DNA of 64,000 nt from Pseudodesulfovibrio indicus (GTDB lineage Bacteria; Desulfobacterota; Desulfovibrionia; Desulfovibrionales; Desulfovibrionaceae), in contig NZ_CP014206.1 in NCBI RefSeq assembly GCF_001563225.1, positions 3,449,486 to 3,513,485 on the forward strand, written 5' to 3'. Below the pieces are notes generated by a model that ran no database searches, was not told the DNA's origin, and saw only the letters and a program-made list of their open reading frames with translations. The translations under genes were made by a program, and so were the position numbers. Position 1 is the first letter of the stretch. Each line of letters opens with the position of its first letter. Below are positions 62,331-64,000 of this stretch, piece after piece.

Positions 62331-62918
62331 CTCTAAACTCCGCTATATTTATTTGCGAATACGTCCGCAACCATCCGAGGTGGCAGAACTACTAGTCGGT
62401 TATCCGGGAACAGCAGAATTCTTATAGGGTCATATATATGTTGGTGGCAAGGGATAGGGATCCAAAAGCTAAAACAGGTAGACAGAAGATTGTTTAATCT
62501 GCCTCCTTTAACCAGAATGAATCAACGCACGGAATCTGAGTGAGGTAGAGAAGTGGGTCCGGTTTGTTGGACCACTTCTGTCGAAGCGGGATACACCGTC
62601 GAGATCTGGCCGGTTGGTGGAGAGGTTTGCGGGGGATTCACGTGCGATCGGTTTCAGATCGCCCAACGATCTCTTGAGCGCCATCCTTTAGGTCGCAAGA
62701 CCGACCAACGCGAATAACCTATTTATTAAACTGGACCTTCTAGCACCGAGGGACTTCGTCATTTAGAGTGCATCGCATGCGCGAGGTGCGGAACAGCGCT
62801 GATTCCGCATGGCGCTGAAAAAGAAATGGACATAGCGCGGATGCCGTAGAAAAAAGGCGGCAGCACGCCCTTCATGACTACAGGCATCCACTACGATGCA
62901 GTTCCATCCATCCTTGGG
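62331..62918. other. Gap between cas3 and transaldolase, no gene recognised
   Basis: The 588 bp start AT-rich (cas promoter side) and become GC-mixed. One plus-strand stretch (about 62540-62690) is open for some 50 codons but matches nothing I know and has no start signal. It may hold decayed remains of the accessory region's right end; no copy of the tRNA-Thr 3' end was found. Confidence 0.4.
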
Positions 62919-63563
62919 CTACCTGGCGAACGCTTCCCAATCCTTCAAGAACGCTTCAAGCCCCTTGTCGGTCATGGGATGATGCACGAGCTGTTTGATG
63001 ACGGAGAAGGGAATCGTGGCCACATCGGCACCGATGAGCGCCCCGTCCAGCACGTGCAGGGGGTTGCGCACGCTGGCGATGAGTATCTTCGTCGGAAACC
63101 CGTAATTGTCGTAAATGGTGCGGATCTGCTCGATAAGCTGCATCCCGTCCTGGGACAGCCCGTCCAGACGGCCCACGAACGGGCTGACGTACGTCGCCCC
63201 GGCCTTGGCGGCGAGCAGCGCCTGCATGGCCGAGAACACGAGGGTGACGTTGGTTTTGATGTTTTTTGCCGTCAGCGCCTTGCAGACAACGAGGCCCTCG
63301 CCGGTCATGGGCAGCTTGATGACCACATTGTCGCCGAACCCGATGAGGTCCTCCGCTTCCCTTTCCATCTCGGCGGCGGTCAGGCCGACAACCTCCAGGG
63401 ATACGGGGCCATCCACTTCCTCGCAGATACGTTTGGCCTGATACCGCCATTCGCCGCCTTCGCGAGCGAGCAGCGTGGGATTGGTGGTCACGCCGTCAAC
63501 CAACCCCTGTTGTGTGGCGGCACGGATTTCATCGAGATTCGCGGTATCGAGAAAGAATTCCAT
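62919..63563 (-). CDS. Transaldolase / fructose-6-phosphate aldolase (TalC/Fsa class)
   Basis: The 214-residue short-form protein starts [16 protein letters not shown] and shows [23 protein letters not shown] and the [20 protein letters not shown] block with the Schiff-base lysine region. The short class performs transaldolase or fructose-6-phosphate aldolase reactions; the sequence does not decide which. AGGAG precedes ATG 63563. The AraD-type gene lies 87 bp upstream on the same strand, so a small sugar-phosphate operon is likely. Confidence 0.92.
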   Translation of the reverse strand: MEFFLDTANLDEIRAATQQGLVDGVTTNPTLLAREGGEWRYQAKRICEEVDGPVSLEVVGLTAAEMEREAEDLIGFGDNVVIKLPMTGEGLVVCKALTAKNIKTNVTLVFSAMQALLAAKAGATYVSPFVGRLDGLSQDGMQLIEQIRTIYDNYGFPTKILIASVRNPLHVLDGALIGADVATIPFSVIKQLVHHPMTDKGLEAFLKDWEAFAR

Positions 63564-63650
63564 GGGAGACTCCTTGTCTTTATTTGACTGCAGGGGAAGA
63601 AGGCCTGCCGCAACAGGACCCGGATCACGGACGCACCGCACGCGAACGGC

Positions 63651-64000
63651 CTATTGGCCGTAATACGCATTCTTGCCGTGCTTCCTCTGGTAGTGTTTAT
63701 CGATCAGGGACGGCTTGAGCGGACCGGCGTCGGGATTGACCTGCCGGGTCAGCAGGGCCATGCGCGCTATTTCCTCTAGCACGGCGCTGTTGTAGAGCGC
63801 CTTTTCCGCCGACACGCCCCAGGTGAACGGGCCATGGCAGGCCACCAGGACCATCTCCACCTCGGCGGGCGACAGTCCCTTGAATGCGGCCAGGATCTGG
63901 TTGCCCGTCTCGGTTTCGTAATCACCCCGGATCATGGCGTCCGACATCACCTCGGTGCACGGCACCTCACGGGCGAGATGGTCGGCGTGGGTCGTCCCGA
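63651..64000 (-). CDS. araD: L-ribulose-5-phosphate 4-epimerase / class II aldolase, 3' part
   Basis: The frame is open at the right edge, so only the C-terminal 115 or so residues are present. They include the zinc ligands THADHLA, the VPCTEVMSDA block, VACHGPFTWG with another zinc His, NSAVLEEIARMA and the C-terminal signature DKHYQRKHGKNAYYGQ of AraD-type epimerases. The substrate could be L-ribulose 5-phosphate or a related pentose phosphate. It ends 87 bp before the aldolase gene. Confidence 0.9.
   Translation of the reverse strand, partial: GTTHADHLAREVPCTEVMSDAMIRGDYETETGNQILAAFKGLSPAEVEMVLVACHGPFTWGVSAEKALYNSAVLEEIARMALLTRQVNPDAGPLKPSLIDKHYQRKHGKNAYYGQ

Noticed and set aside
62520..62870. 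Remains of an insertion sequence after cas3
   Set aside because: A phrase resembling an IS end was noticed, but no matching inverted end, target duplication or transposase frame could be found.

Overview
The window is a high-GC chromosomal segment of a sulfate-reducing Desulfovibrionaceae-like bacterium (Desulfovibrio/Pseudodesulfovibrio type). I infer this from the gene order ispE - tRNA-Gln - prs - ctc/rplY - pth - carD - rho, a methyl-accepting chemotaxis protein with a C-terminal hemerythrin domain (DcrH-like), many sensor kinases, Rho, HslUV and a type I-C CRISPR-Cas locus with the GC-rich repeat typical of these bacteria. The assignment is by recognition only; no search was run.

Layout. 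1-6709 is host chromosome: a kinase tail, the hemerythrin MCP, a DUF362 ferredoxin protein, a LysR regulator divergent from a DUF169 protein, and methionine aminopeptidase with a SEC-C zinc motif. 6778-21796 is a mobile island of about 15 kb inserted into the 3' end of a tRNA-Arg(CCU). The intact tRNA is at 21748-21824, a 49-bp copy of its 3' part is at 6778-6826, and a tyrosine integrase lies beside the tRNA. The island carries two HTH regulators with a shared palindromic operator, a protein with family-A-polymerase-like motifs, a secreted DRGH nuclease, an HNH endonuclease, a serine recombinase, a KAP-family P-loop NTPase divergent from an AT-rich lipoprotein gene, phage-like small proteins, a Cas2-like (SinR-like) protein and a 45-aa ORF that overlaps it. 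There is no capsid, portal or large terminase, so it looks more like a phage satellite or decayed prophage than a complete phage.

22068-52102 is host core: a DegP/HtrA protease, isoprenoid, PRPP and ribosome genes, CarD, Rho, a BepA-like M48 protease, RibF, a ClC channel, a macro-domain protein, HslVU, an arginase-family enzyme, a 4-OT tautomerase, an NDP-forming acyl-CoA synthetase, an MscS channel, a HyuA homologue and several sensor kinases. Two genes here are frameshifted (a response-regulator/kinase fusion by 4 bp, the arginase-family gene by 1 nt in a G run), and one island gene is frameshifted in a C run; sequencing error is possible for the homopolymer cases.

52368-62330 is a second accessory region starting at tRNA-Thr(CGU): a decayed tyrosine integrase that ends exactly at the first repeat of a CRISPR array (20 repeats, 19 spacers), then a complete type I-C operon read leftward: cas3-cas5c-cas8c-cas7-cas4-cas1-cas2. 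The array shows a clean switch in the terminal base of the repeat, and cas8c has a compositionally foreign N-terminal third. The window closes with a transaldolase/fructose-6-phosphate aldolase and a partial AraD-type epimerase.
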